A DNA stretch of 61,714 nt. Source: Pimelobacter sp. GTDB lineage: Bacteria; Actinomycetota; Actinomycetes; Propionibacteriales; Nocardioidaceae. Where the stretch lies: NCBI GenBank assembly GCA_002698575.1, contig NZZG01000016.1, positions 1-61,714 on the forward strand, read 5' to 3'. The position numbers were made by a program, and so were the translations under genes. Below the pieces are notes generated by a model. That model had not been told where the DNA came from, did not search any database, and saw only the letters and a program-made list of their open reading frames with translations. Positions 1 through 8,927 of this stretch are shown one piece after another (position 1 is the stretch's first letter; each line of letters begins with the position of its first letter).

Positions 1-1
1 C

Positions 2-814
2 GGCGCCGTCGCCGTCACCGCCGGCCCCGGCCTCGCGACCGCACTGCACGTCGGCGTCGCTGCCGCCAAGGCCGCCGCCCTGGCGCTGGGCGTGCCGTTG
101 TACGGCGTGCACCACCTCGCCGGCCATGCCGCCGCCGACACCCTGGTGCACGGCCCGTTGCCCGAACGCAGCATCGTGCTCATCGTCAGCGGCGGGCACA
201 CGAGCCTGCTCGCGGTCGACGACCTGGTGCGCACCCCGATCCGCCACCTCAGCGACACCCTCGACGACGCCGCCGGAGAAGCCTTCGACAAGGTGGCCCG
301 GCTGCTCGGACTGCCCTACCCGGGCGGGCCGTCGATCGACCGCTCCGCCCGGGAGGGCGACCCGACGGCGATCCGCTTCACGCGCCCTCTGATGGGGCAG
401 CGCGACCCGGCTCTCGGCTTCTCCTTCTCGGGGCTCAAGTCCGCGGTGGCGCGCTACGTCGCGGCTCCTCGCGACCCCGGCGTCTCGGTGGCCGACATCG
501 CGGCGTCCTTCCAGGAGTGCGTCGCCGACACGGTCGTCACCAAGGCGTTGCGGGCCTGTCGTGCCGAGGGCGTCGACACCCTCGTCATCGTGGGCGGCGT
601 GGCCGCCAACAGCCGGATCCGGGCGTTGGCCGAGGAGAGGTGCGCCGCGGCGGGTGTCGAGCTGCGGATCCCGCCGATGCGGTTGTGCACCGACAACGGG
701 GCGATGATCGCCGCCATCGGCGACCTCCTCGTCCGCGAGGGGGCGCACCCCTCGCCCTCCTCGATCGGCGCCCGCTCGTCGGTGCCCCTGGAGCTGGCTC
801 GGCTCGACGACTGA
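2..814 (+). CDS. tsaD: tRNA N6-adenosine threonylcarbamoyltransferase TsaD (3' part)
   Basis: This is the catalytic subunit that transfers threonylcarbamoyl from TC-AMP to A37 of ANN-decoding tRNAs. The frame is open from base 2, so the gene starts upstream of the window. Visible ASKHA/Kae1 motifs are the metal-binding HHLAGH near the 5' end, SGGHTSL, the [16 protein letters not shown] segment, [21 protein letters not shown] and CTDNGAMIA. The C-terminus is intact. The N-terminal residues, probably about 80 judging from the family length of about 340, lie outside. A terminator-like hairpin follows. Identity is secure. Confidence 0.95.
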   Translation, partial: GAVAVTAGPGLATALHVGVAAAKAAALALGVPLYGVHHLAGHAAADTLVHGPLPERSIVLIVSGGHTSLLAVDDLVRTPIRHLSDTLDDAAGEAFDKVARLLGLPYPGGPSIDRSAREGDPTAIRFTRPLMGQRDPALGFSFSGLKSAVARYVAAPRDPGVSVADIAASFQECVADTVVTKALRACRAEGVDTLVIVGGVAANSRIRALAEERCAAAGVELRIPPMRLCTDNGAMIAAIGDLLVREGAHPSPSSIGARSSVPLELARLDD

Positions 815-843
815 GCCTGGCCGCCACCGCGGGCGATCTCGCC

Positions 844-874
844 GGGAGCCCCGGGGACACACCCGGGGGTTCCC
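844..874 (+). terminator. Hairpin after tsaD
   Basis: The stem CCCCGGG (849-855)/CCCGGGG (862-868) has a 6-nt loop and is extended outward by GGGA/TCCC with one bulge. It lies 30 nt after the tsaD stop and has no U-tract, as is usual for actinobacterial intrinsic terminators. Confidence 0.5.
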
Positions 875-913
875 TGATGCCGCCGTACCGCCGGTATCTG
901 ATCCAATAGCGGC

Positions 914-2230
914 ATGCGGATGCTCGACGCCCTGAAGCAGCGCGTGGGGAAGTACCTCCTCGAGCGCACCATGCGCGGAGGTATCGACCTGCGCAAGCTG
1001 CGCTTCCTCCCCGACGCGGTGACCCTCCCGTTCAAGCGCGACGGGATCGACCCGGTGCCGGAGATGTCGACCCTGCGCGACGCCGAGCCGGTCTCCGAGC
1101 TCGCGACCCTCTTCGGTCGCAAGGTCTGGCTCGTCAGCGGGTACGACGAGGCACGCGAGGCACTGGCCGACGGGGCGTCGTACTCCAACGACCTCGGTCA
1201 GTTCGTCTCCCAGGAGGGTCGCGACGACTCCGAGCAGATCGGTGGCCTCGGCATGATCGACCCGCCGCTGCACACGGCGCTGCGGCGCTACCTGACTCCC
1301 GAGTTCACCATGCGGCGGCTCGCGCGCCTCGAGCCGGCGATCGAGCGGGTGGTCAACGAGCGTCTCGATGCGATGGAGGCTGCCGGCCCCGAGGTCGACC
1401 TGGTCTCCGAGTTCGCCTTCCCCGTGCCCTTCGAGGTCATCTGCGAGCTGCTGGGGCTGCCGACCGAGGACCGTGAGCGCTTCTTCAGCCTCGGGGTCGC
1501 CCGCTTCGACCTCAGCCAGGGCGGGGCGGGGATGTTCGGAGCCGCGGCCCACACGCGCGACTTCCTGATCAAGGCGGTCGCCGCCCAGCGCGGCGAGCCG
1601 GGCGACGGACTGATCGGCGGCCTGCTCAAGGAGCACGGGCACGAGCTCGACGACCTCACCCTCGGCGGCATCGCCGACGGGGTCTTCCTCGGTGGCTACG
1701 AGACGTCGGCCTCGATGCTCGCGCTGGGCGCCTACCTGCTCGCCGAGAGCCCGGACGCCGTACGTCTGCTGCGCGACGACCCCGCGTCGGTCGACAAGGT
1801 CGTCGAGGAGCTGTTGCGCCACCTCACGGTCGTCCAGCTCGCCTTCCTCCGCTTCGCCAAGCGCGACCTGGTGCTCGGGGGTCGGCAGATCTCCGAGGGC
1901 GACGCCGTCGGGATCTCGCTGCTGGCGGCCAACCGCGACCCGCGGCTCGCGGCCGACGGTGACGACCTCGACGTCTTCGACCCGCGCCGTGAGCCGACGC
2001 GTCACCTCGCCTTCGGCCACGGGATCCATCGGTGCGTGGGGGCGGAGCTGGCCCGGATGGAGCTGCGGATCGCGTTGCGGGGCCTGGCCCAGCGCTTCCC
2101 CGACCTCTCGGTCACCGCCCCTGCCGATGCCCTCGACTTCCGCAAGCTCTCCGCGGTGTACGGCGTGGAGGCCCTGCCCGTGCACCTGTACGGCGCCGAC
2201 CGCTCGGCGGCCACCACGGCACCCGTGTGA
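914..2230 (+). CDS. Cytochrome P450
   Basis: This is a 438-residue soluble class I P450 that would need a separate ferredoxin and reductase; none is encoded nearby. Seen: an I-helix GGYETS segment in place of the usual AGxxTT, the K-helix ExxR (EELLR, about residues 298-302), and the heme loop FGHGIHRCVG with the cysteinate ligand at Cys374. The start ATG is 5 nt after an in-frame TAG; ATG at codon 3 is a close alternative. A small dyad, TACCG-C-CGGTA (886-896), sits just upstream. It converges on the copC gene. The substrate cannot be read from sequence, and nothing around it suggests a biosynthetic cluster. Confidence 0.9.
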   Translation: MRMLDALKQRVGKYLLERTMRGGIDLRKLRFLPDAVTLPFKRDGIDPVPEMSTLRDAEPVSELATLFGRKVWLVSGYDEAREALADGASYSNDLGQFVSQEGRDDSEQIGGLGMIDPPLHTALRRYLTPEFTMRRLARLEPAIERVVNERLDAMEAAGPEVDLVSEFAFPVPFEVICELLGLPTEDRERFFSLGVARFDLSQGGAGMFGAAAHTRDFLIKAVAAQRGEPGDGLIGGLLKEHGHELDDLTLGGIADGVFLGGYETSASMLALGAYLLAESPDAVRLLRDDPASVDKVVEELLRHLTVVQLAFLRFAKRDLVLGGRQISEGDAVGISLLAANRDPRLAADGDDLDVFDPRREPTRHLAFGHGIHRCVGAELARMELRIALRGLAQRFPDLSVTAPADALDFRKLSAVYGVEALPVHLYGADRSAATTAPV

Positions 2231-2254
2231 GCAGGCGCCGCCCGGCAGGCTGAG

Positions 2255-2830
2255 TCAGGCGGCCGGGTGGTTGCGGCGGTCCGACCGGATCCGCAGCACC
2301 ACGAGCCCGCCGAGGAGCACCGCGAGTCCGCCGAGCCCGTACAGGACCCCGCTCGGCAGCGTGCCCGAGCCCTTCTGCTCGATCGTCCGGGCATCCTCGG
2401 GGCCGGGTTCCTCCAGGTCGGGGGCGGCACAGGCGCCGGGCTCCGACGGCGCTCCGCTCGCCGAGACCTCGAACGAGTAGGTGCCCGTCTGCCGGTCGCC
2501 GTCGTCGCTGACCACCGAGTAGGTGAGCTCGTGGATCCCCGTCTCCAGGGGTGCCGCGAGCGCGCAGACGGTCTGCTCGTCGCCGTACGTCGCCCTACCG
2601 ACGGGGAGCAGGTCGCCCCAGGGTCCGCGCATCGCGACGAGGGGCGTGCCGTCGGTGTCCAGCGCCGTGAACTCCAGGCGCAGCACCGTCGTGCCGACGG
2701 CGACCTCGTCGCCGGGGCCCGGTGATCCCTCGACGAGGTCGCCGTGCGCGCTGGCCGGCACGGCGGTGAGCACGCAGGTGGTCAGCACCGTGACGCCGAG
2801 GGCGAGCGACCTCAGGAGAAGTCGGCGCAT
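2255..2830 (-). CDS. CopC-domain copper resistance protein, membrane anchored
   Basis: This 191-residue protein has a Sec signal peptide ending PASAHG, so His is at or near the mature N-terminus as in copper-binding CopC proteins. A CopC Ig-like fold follows (GDLVEGSPGPGDEVA..., LVAMRGPWGD...), then an acidic linker, one C-terminal transmembrane helix (about residues 162-180) and a basic tail. I chose the ATG at 2830 because the signal peptide begins there; the open frame upstream is an R/G-rich shadow. It overlaps the end of the upstream lipoprotein gene by 19 nt, indicating an operon. Probable role: periplasmic copper binding or delivery. The metal is inferred from the family. Confidence 0.8.
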   Translation of the reverse strand: MRRLLLRSLALGVTVLTTCVLTAVPASAHGDLVEGSPGPGDEVAVGTTVLRLEFTALDTDGTPLVAMRGPWGDLLPVGRATYGDEQTVCALAAPLETGIHELTYSVVSDDGDRQTGTYSFEVSASGAPSEPGACAAPDLEEPGPEDARTIEQKGSGTLPSGVLYGLGGLAVLLGGLVVLRIRSDRRNHPAA

Positions 2831-3366
2831 GCCAACCTGTTGTCCATCGCGTCGGCCGGGTGCACCACGACCGCGGGGGCGCCGTCGCCGACCTGCTCGT
2901 CGCTGGTGATCGTCGCCTCGCCGCTGCCGTCGGCGCCGGAGGTGAAGCCGAGGTGGATCTCGTTGGGCGGCACGTCGCTGCCCTCGAGGTCGAACTTGAA
3001 GTGCGGCCCGCCGTTGTCCTCCTCGCACGTCTGGGCGTGCAGGTGCGAGACGTACTCGGTCTCCGGTGCCAGCCCACTGAGCCGGATCGTGACCGTGGTC
3101 CCCTCGTCGTTCTGGGCCAGCCAGGCCTCTCCGGCGACGCCCTCGCTGCCGGGAGGAGCGGTGTCGAGCACCGTGAAGCTGCCGGTCGCCACGTCGCCGT
3201 CGACCTCGTCGGCAGGGGTGGCGTCCGGGTCGTTCATCACCATGCCCGACATGTCCATGGCGTCCATGCCGTCTCCGGTCGTGTCGGTCTCGTCGTCACC
3301 GCAGGCGGCCGTGGCGAGGACGAGGGTGAGTGCGGCGAGGGTGGCGGCGGGGCGGTGCAGGCGCAT
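2812..3366 (-). CDS. Met-rich lipoprotein with SOD-like domain
   Basis: A 184-residue lipoprotein with lipobox LATAAC (Cys22). After it comes a Met/Asp stretch, MDAMDMSGMVM, that looks like a copper-binding ligand set. The rest resembles a Cu/Zn superoxide dismutase-like beta barrel: SHLHAQTCEEDNGGPHFK, then NEIHLGF, then VVVHPADAMDNRLAC, which keeps several of the family's histidines and two cysteines. Without alignment I cannot say whether the full SOD metal set is present. It is the first gene of an operon with copC. TACCGT lies 6 nt upstream of the ATG, so the transcript is probably leaderless. A periplasmic copper-handling role is inferred from the partner. Confidence 0.65.
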   Translation of the reverse strand: MRLHRPAATLAALTLVLATAACGDDETDTTGDGMDAMDMSGMVMNDPDATPADEVDGDVATGSFTVLDTAPPGSEGVAGEAWLAQNDEGTTVTIRLSGLAPETEYVSHLHAQTCEEDNGGPHFKFDLEGSDVPPNEIHLGFTSGADGSGEATITSDEQVGDGAPAVVVHPADAMDNRLACADFS

Positions 3367-3527
3367 GTTTCCACGGTAGCCAATCGTCACCGGCAACCTC
3401 GCCGGGGACGAGGTGGGCGGACATCTCACCGGGTTTCGACGCGCTCGCGCGACTTTGCAGGCTCAGTCGCGTCGCTTGCTCTACCTTCGTGAGCCACGCG
3501 GGCGGCTCCTTCGTCGCCTCCCGCTGC

Positions 3528-4415
3528 TCACTTGCTCGTGGCGCGCCCGTACTGGCGGACCGAGAGCGGCACGAAGACCACGAGGATCAGCACGATCCAG
3601 CCGAGCGTGTAGACCACGGGGTGCTGCATCGGCCAGGCGGAGGCCTCGGGAAGCCCGGGGCCGATGTTGCCGAAGAGCTCGCGGCAGGCCTGGGTCAGGG
3701 TGGAGACCGGGTTCCAGTCGACGATCGTGCGCAGCACGCCGTCGAAGCTCTCCTGCGGGACGAACGCGTTGGAGACGAACGTGAGCGGCATGATCACGAT
3801 GAAGGAGGCGTTGTTGATGACCTCCACGCTCGGCACGAGCAGGCCGACCAACGCCATCACCCAGCTGATCGCGTAGGCGAAGAGCAGGAGGAGCAGGAAG
3901 CCGGTCATCATGTCGACGAAGCCCTCGCGCACGCGCCAGCCGACGAGCAGGCCGGTCAGCGCCATGATGATCAGCGACAGCACGTTGTAGACGACGTCGG
4001 AGGTCGTGCGGCCGACGAGCACGGCGGCCCGCGACATCGGCAGGGAGCGGAACCGGTCGATGATGCCCTTCTGCATGTCCTCGGCGAGACCGGCACCGGT
4101 GAAGGTGGCTCCGAAGACGACCGTCTGGGCGAAGATCCCGCCGATCAGGAACTCCTTGTAGTCGATGTCGCCGGGCACGTCGATCGCCGCGCCGAAGACG
4201 TAGGCGAAGAGCAGCACGAACATGATCGGGCTGATCAGCACGAAGACCAGGACCTCGGGGACCCGCTTGATCTTGATCAGGTTGCGCTGGGCGACCACCC
4301 AGCCGTCGCTCAGCGCCTGGCTCACGACACCCCGGGTGACGGGGTCGCCCTGGGTCCCGGGGCTGCCGGAGGAGGCGGGGTCGGCGGCGGTGGTGCGGGT
4401 GGACTGGTCGGTCAT
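3528..4415 (-). CDS. ABC-2 type exporter permease (DrrB/NodJ-like)
   Basis: This 295-residue membrane subunit has a cytoplasmic N-terminus of about 55 residues and then six predicted helices, including VLVFVLISPIMFVLLFAYVF and AQTVVFGATFTGAGL. The loop MQKGIIDRFRSLPMSRAAVLVGR is typical of daunorubicin-type ABC-2 permeases. It starts within the stop codon of its ATPase gene (ATGA overlap 4412-4415), so the two are translationally coupled. The exported substrate is unknown; drug, lipid or glycolipid are the usual options in this family. Confidence 0.85.
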   Translation of the reverse strand: MTDQSTRTTAADPASSGSPGTQGDPVTRGVVSQALSDGWVVAQRNLIKIKRVPEVLVFVLISPIMFVLLFAYVFGAAIDVPGDIDYKEFLIGGIFAQTVVFGATFTGAGLAEDMQKGIIDRFRSLPMSRAAVLVGRTTSDVVYNVLSLIIMALTGLLVGWRVREGFVDMMTGFLLLLLFAYAISWVMALVGLLVPSVEVINNASFIVIMPLTFVSNAFVPQESFDGVLRTIVDWNPVSTLTQACRELFGNIGPGLPEASAWPMQHPVVYTLGWIVLILVVFVPLSVRQYGRATSK

Positions 4416-5401
4416 GCGGACACCTCGCTGGCGTGGGAGTCGGTGGAGTCGGTGGCGGCGTCGTCAGGCTCGGTGGCGCGACCGGTGAGGGAGAGGAAGA
4501 CGTCGTCGAGGGTGGGGCGGCGCAGCCCGATGTCGAGCACGCGGACCTGGTCGCGCTCGAGGTCCCCGAGCACGGCGTGCAGGGCCTGGGCGCCGCCGGT
4601 CACGGCGGCGGTGAGCGTGCGCTCCTCGACCTGGACCTCGCCCACGGCGACGGCCGCGAGGGCACGCTCGGCTGCCTCCACCTGAGCGCTGTCGGCGAGC
4701 ACGACCTCGACCCGCTCACCGCCGGTCTGGGACTTCAGCTCGTCGGCGGTGCCGCGCGCGATGGCCTTGCCGTGGTCGATCACCACGATGTCGTCGGCCA
4801 GCTTGTCTGCCTCCTCGAGGTACTGCGTGGTCAGCAGCAGGGTCGCGCCCGAGGAGACGAGCTCGCGGATGACGTCCCACATCTGCTGGCGGCTGCGGAC
4901 GTCGAGCCCGGTCGTGGGCTCGTCGAGGATCAGCACCGGCGGCTCGGCGACCAGGGCGCCGGCCAGGTCCAGGCGACGCCGCATGCCACCCGAGTAGGTC
5001 TTGGAGGGCCGGTCGCCGGCGTCGGAGAGGGCGAACCGCTCGAGCAGGTCGCGGGCACGCTGTCGCGCGCGGGCCTTGTCGAACCCGTAGAGCCGACCGA
5101 CCATGGTGAGGTTCTCGAAGCCGGTCAGGTGCTCGTCGACGGCGGCGTACTGTCCGGAGAGACCGATCAGGCGACGTACGCCCTGCGGGTCGGCGACGAC
5201 GTCGACGCCCGCGATCCGCGCGGTGCCCTCGTCGGGGGTGAGCAGGGTCGCCAGGCAGCGCACGGCGGTCGTCTTGCCGGCGCCGTTGGGCCCCAGCAGC
5301 GCCAGCACCCTGCCCTCGGGCACGGCGAGGTCGAGCCCGCCCAGGGCCTCGACCTCCTTGTAACGCTTGACCAGGCCCGTGGCCTGGATCATGTCGGGCA
5401 T
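4412..5401 (-). CDS. ABC exporter ATP-binding subunit (DrrA-like)
   Basis: A 329-residue ATPase that pairs with the following permease. Walker A is GPNGAGKTT, the Q-loop region is SGQYAAVDEHLTG, the signature is YSGGMRRRLDLA and Walker B is VLILDEPTTGLD. The C-terminal extension (about 230-329) matches DrrA-type subunits. The ATG at 5401 was chosen because GGAAGGAAG lies just upstream; a second ATG three codons in is possible. A leader of about 90 nt is suggested by a -10-like TACTCT on the minus strand at 5502-5497. It is divergent from psuK. Confidence 0.88.
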   Translation of the reverse strand: MPDMIQATGLVKRYKEVEALGGLDLAVPEGRVLALLGPNGAGKTTAVRCLATLLTPDEGTARIAGVDVVADPQGVRRLIGLSGQYAAVDEHLTGFENLTMVGRLYGFDKARARQRARDLLERFALSDAGDRPSKTYSGGMRRRLDLAGALVAEPPVLILDEPTTGLDVRSRQQMWDVIRELVSSGATLLLTTQYLEEADKLADDIVVIDHGKAIARGTADELKSQTGGERVEVVLADSAQVEAAERALAAVAVGEVQVEERTLTAAVTGGAQALHAVLGDLERDQVRVLDIGLRRPTLDDVFLSLTGRATEPDDAATDSTDSHASEVSA

Positions 5402-5571
5402 GCGGCTTCCTTCCGTGAGCGATCCGGCGTCGACGAGGCGTGGCAGATCGAGGCGTTGCGGATCGAGGACGTCGTGGGTCGTGCGGTCACTGTTGCAGAG
5501 TAGGGACCACCGCCGACAACCGAATTCATCGGACCTGCGGCACGGATCGGGGCCCTCGATACCCTGAGCAG

Positions 5572-6495
5572 GTGGTCGGTGCGACGGGTGGGACGGGAGT
5601 GCACGCCCCGGCGAGGGTCGTCGTGGTCGGAGGGTCCAACGTCGACGTCCTGGCCAGGCCCCGGGTCGCGGCACTGCCCGCGACGAGCAACCCCGGCGAG
5701 GTCACCGTCACGGCCGGTGGGGTGGGGCGCAACATCGCCGAGAACCTCGCCCGCCTGGGCACCACCGTCCGTCTGGTCAGCGTGGTCGGCTCCGACTTCC
5801 ACGGTGACCTGGTCCTGGAGGCCACCGGTGACGCCGGCGTCGATGTCGATCTCGTGCGGCGGGGACTCACCCCCACCGGCACGTACGTCGCCCTGCTGGA
5901 CGCCGAGGGCGAGCTGGTCTCGGCCGTCTCGGACATGGCCGCGACCGCCTCCCTGGGCGAGGCGGACGTGCAGCTGGCCGGCGAGGCGATCGCCGCGGCG
6001 GACCTGGTGGTGCTCGACGGCAACCTGCCGACCGACGCGCTCGTCGCGGCCTGGGAGTCGGCCGTGGCGGCCGGCGTGGGCGTGGTGCTCGATCCCGTCA
6101 GCGTGCCCAAGGCCGCCGCCATCCGGCACCTGCTGGGCCAGGAACGTCCGCTCGCCCTGCTCTCGGCCGGCTCGACGGAGCTGGACGCGCTCGCCCTCGA
6201 CGGAGGCTCGCTGCTCGACCGGGGCGTGAGCGTGCTCTGGGAGCGGGCGGGGGCCGCTGGCTCCCTGCTGCGCACCCACCAGGGGAGCGTGGAGCTGACC
6301 TCGCTGCCCGCGACGGTGGCCGACGTCACCGGCGCGGGCGACGCGATGCTCGCGGCGTACTGCCATGCCGTGCTCAGCGGGTCGACTCCCGCCGAGGCCG
6401 CCCGCTACGGCCACGCGGCTGCCGCGCTGACCGTGGGCAGTCGCCATACTGTCCGTCCCGACCTCACCGATGCCACCGTGCGGAGCCTGCTGTGA
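5572..6495 (+). CDS. psuK: PfkB-family carbohydrate kinase, probable pseudouridine kinase
   Basis: A ribokinase-fold sugar kinase of 307 residues. Seen: GGSNVDVLARP near the start, GGVGRNIAENLARLG (first PfkB signature) and VTGAGDAMLAAYCH with the catalytic Asp of the second signature. The downstream gene is pseudouridine-5'-phosphate glycosidase, overlapping by 4 nt (GTGA). That makes phosphorylation of pseudouridine the likely reaction, giving uracil plus ribose 5-phosphate over two steps. GTG 5572 was chosen because TACCCT ends 6 nt upstream (leaderless pattern); GTG 5599 is an alternative. Specificity rests on context. Confidence 0.8.
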   Translation: MVGATGGTGVHAPARVVVVGGSNVDVLARPRVAALPATSNPGEVTVTAGGVGRNIAENLARLGTTVRLVSVVGSDFHGDLVLEATGDAGVDVDLVRRGLTPTGTYVALLDAEGELVSAVSDMAATASLGEADVQLAGEAIAAADLVVLDGNLPTDALVAAWESAVAAGVGVVLDPVSVPKAAAIRHLLGQERPLALLSAGSTELDALALDGGSLLDRGVSVLWERAGAAGSLLRTHQGSVELTSLPATVADVTGAGDAMLAAYCHAVLSGSTPAEAARYGHAAAALTVGSRHTVRPDLTDATVRSLL

Positions 6496-7427
6496 CCACC
6501 CCACCCCCCGGACCTGCCGGACCTGCAGGACTGGCCGTGACCGACGAGGTCGCCGCGGCGCTCGCGGCCGGTCGCCCGGTGGTCGCGCTGGAGAGCACGA
6601 TCATCAGCCACGGCATGCCCTATCCGGACAACGTCGCGATGGCGCTCGAGGTCGAGGCCATCGTGCGCGAGGCCGGCGCGGTGCCGGCGACGATCGCGGT
6701 GCTCGGCGGGGTGCCGAGGATCGGGTTGTCGCCTGACGACCTCGAGCTCCTGGCCAGCGACGCGAACGTCGCCAAGGTCAGCGTGCGCGACCTGCCGTAC
6801 GTCGTCGCCCGCGGCGCCCACGGTGCGACCACCGTCGCCGCGACGATGCGGCTGGCCGCCCTCGCGGGCATCGACGTCTTCGTGACCGGTGGGCTCGGCG
6901 GGGTGCACCGCGGCGCCGCCGAGAGCTTCGACGTCTCCGCCGACCTCGGCGAGCTGGCGACGACGCCGGTCACCGTGGTCAGTGCCGGGGTCAAGAGCAT
7001 CCTCGACATCGGCCTGACCCTGGAGCTGCTGGAGACCAACAGCGTGCCGGTGCTCGTGCACGGCTCGGACGAGTTCCCGTCGTTCTACTCGCGCAGCAGC
7101 GGCTTCGCCGCCCCGGCGCGGGTCGACTCGGCCGCCGAGGTCGCCGCGGCGATGACCGCGGCGCGGGCACTCGGCCTCACCTCGGGGATCGTGGTGGCCA
7201 ACCCGATCCCGGTCGCCGACGAGATCCCGGCCGCCGAGATCGGCGCCGTGATCGACCGGGCCCTGGCCGACCTGGAGGCCCTGGGGATCGGCGGCAAGGA
7301 GGTCACGCCGTACCTCCTGTCGCGGATCGTCGAGCTCACCGACGGCGCCAGCCTGGTCGCCAACGTCGCCCTGGTGCGCGACAACGCCCGCTTCGGCGCG
7401 GCGATCGCGGTCGCCCACGCACGTTGA
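6492..7427 (+). CDS. psuG: Pseudouridine-5'-phosphate glycosidase PsuG
   Basis: This 311-residue enzyme reversibly cleaves the C-C glycosidic bond of pseudouridine 5'-phosphate to uracil and ribose 5-phosphate. Family hallmarks are ALESTIISHGMPYPDN near the N-terminus, AVLGGVPRIGL, RGAHGATTVAATM, FVTGGLGGVHRGA, the SVPVLVHGSDEFPSFYSR block and IVVANPIP. GTG 6492 overlaps the psuK stop, coupling translation. The uracil released could feed upp, encoded about 52 kb away in the window. Length and motifs are normal. Confidence 0.93.
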   Translation: MTTPPPGPAGPAGLAVTDEVAAALAAGRPVVALESTIISHGMPYPDNVAMALEVEAIVREAGAVPATIAVLGGVPRIGLSPDDLELLASDANVAKVSVRDLPYVVARGAHGATTVAATMRLAALAGIDVFVTGGLGGVHRGAAESFDVSADLGELATTPVTVVSAGVKSILDIGLTLELLETNSVPVLVHGSDEFPSFYSRSSGFAAPARVDSAAEVAAAMTAARALGLTSGIVVANPIPVADEIPAAEIGAVIDRALADLEALGIGGKEVTPYLLSRIVELTDGASLVANVALVRDNARFGAAIAVAHAR

Positions 7428-7472
7428 GACCGGTTCAACTCCCGTCCACCTGGCGCTGCCATCCTGCGCCGC

Positions 7473-8867
7473 GTGACCGACACTCCCGCCGCCCCCGTGC
7501 CCGCTGCGCCTCCCGCCACCAGCCGCCGCCACCTGCTCGCCGGGGGCGCCGGAGCCGGGGTGCTCGCCGCCGCCTCACCGGTGCTGTGGGTGCCGCCGGC
7601 GTCGGCGGCGGCGCGCGCGAGCGGCGTCCACCTGGTCTACGGCGACAACGCGCGCACCGCGATGACCGTGTCGTGGTCGACGCCGCGCTCCGTGGACCGG
7701 CCCCGCCTGGATATCGGGCCCGACCGTGGCCTGGGCCAGCGGGTGCCGGTCAACAGCCGCTCCACCAAGGACCTGCGGACCGTCTACCACCACGGCAAGG
7801 TCGAGGGACTCCAGCCGGGCACGCGCTACCGCTACCGGATCACCCACCGCGGTGCCGGGGCGACGACCGGTACCTTCACCACCGCCCCGGCCAGGGCCGA
7901 GCGGTTCCGCTTCGCCGCCTTCGGCGACATGGGGGTCAACGCGGCGGCCGCCGCCCACGTGCGGCTGATCGACGCGATGAAGCCCGACCTCTCCTTCGTG
8001 GTGGGCGACCTCTGCTACGCCGACTCCAGCGGCGGCACCGGCGTCGGTGGCCCCGACACCCAGGACTTCCGGACGTGGGACCGCTGGCTGCGCCAGATCG
8101 AGTCGAGCGCCTCCCGGGTGCCGTGGATGACCACGGTCGGCAACCACGAGATGGAGACGGGCAACGGGGAGCTCGGCTACGCCGGCTACCTGGACCGCTT
8201 CCGCAACCCGCGCAACGGGGTGAAGGGGGCTCCGGTCACCTACTCCTTCGTCTACGGCAACGTCGCCTTCATCGCCCTGGACGGCAACGACGCCTCCTTC
8301 GAGATCGCGCGCAACCAGGGCTACCTGGGAGCCGATCAGGATGCGTGGCTCGAGCGGAGGCTGCGGAGGCTGCGCAAGCGCGACGACATCGACTTCATCG
8401 TGGTCGGCTTCCACAACTGCATGTACTGCACCAACCTCGTGCACGCCTCCGACGGCGGCAACCGGACGCGGTGGGAACCCCTCTTCGACCGGTACTCCGT
8501 CGACCTCGTCGTCAACGGCCACAACCACTGCTACGAGCGCACCCACCCCTTGCGCGCCGGGGACCCCGTCGTCGAGGCACGCCGTGGTGCCGTCGTCGAC
8601 TCGCGCCAGGGCACGACGTACCTCACCGCCGGTGGAGCCGGCCAGGCCGTCTACCCGACGAGCGGGTCGCCGCTGTCCTACGTGACGATGGACGGCGGCA
8701 TCCGGGTGCCGGAGACGACGCTGTGGTCGGCGGTTACCGACAACCAGCACTCGATCGGCTTCGTCGACGTCGTCCCGCGCCGCCCCGGTCGTCCGGCCCG
8801 GATGAAGCTCACCGCGCTGGCCACCGACGGCACGGTCATCGACCGGGTGACGCTCACCCGGGGGTGA
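7473..8867 (+). CDS. Tat-exported purple acid phosphatase-like metallophosphoesterase
   Basis: A 464-residue secreted enzyme. The twin-arginine signal SRRHLLAGGAGAG is followed by a hydrophobic stretch and PASAAA. Next comes an N-terminal fibronectin-III-like PAP domain (about 48-140) and then the metallophosphoesterase core. All five metal-binding blocks are visible: FGDMG (Asp152), VGDLCYAD (Asp179), GNHEM, VVGFHNCMY and NGHNHCYER. A dinuclear metal phosphoesterase acting outside the cell, for example in organic phosphate scavenging, is expected. The GTG start follows CATCCT by 7 nt, consistent with a leaderless message. Confidence 0.88.
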   Translation: MTDTPAAPVPAAPPATSRRHLLAGGAGAGVLAAASPVLWVPPASAAARASGVHLVYGDNARTAMTVSWSTPRSVDRPRLDIGPDRGLGQRVPVNSRSTKDLRTVYHHGKVEGLQPGTRYRYRITHRGAGATTGTFTTAPARAERFRFAAFGDMGVNAAAAAHVRLIDAMKPDLSFVVGDLCYADSSGGTGVGGPDTQDFRTWDRWLRQIESSASRVPWMTTVGNHEMETGNGELGYAGYLDRFRNPRNGVKGAPVTYSFVYGNVAFIALDGNDASFEIARNQGYLGADQDAWLERRLRRLRKRDDIDFIVVGFHNCMYCTNLVHASDGGNRTRWEPLFDRYSVDLVVNGHNHCYERTHPLRAGDPVVEARRGAVVDSRQGTTYLTAGGAGQAVYPTSGSPLSYVTMDGGIRVPETTLWSAVTDNQHSIGFVDVVPRRPGRPARMKLTALATDGTVIDRVTLTRG

Positions 8868-8927
8868 GACGCAGGGCCGGGAACGACGCGTCGGCGGACC
8901 GTCGGCGACATACGGCAGGGTAGGAGC

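Noticed and set aside
3430..3527. Possible dispersed repeat (GGTTTCGACGCGCTCGCGCG...)
   Set aside because: It resembles a repeat type I have seen in related genomes, but there is only one degenerate copy here, so nothing can be shown.
914..5401. Secondary-metabolite cluster (P450 plus DrrAB exporter)
   Set aside because: No core biosynthetic enzyme is present, and the genes are interrupted by a copper operon on separate transcripts.
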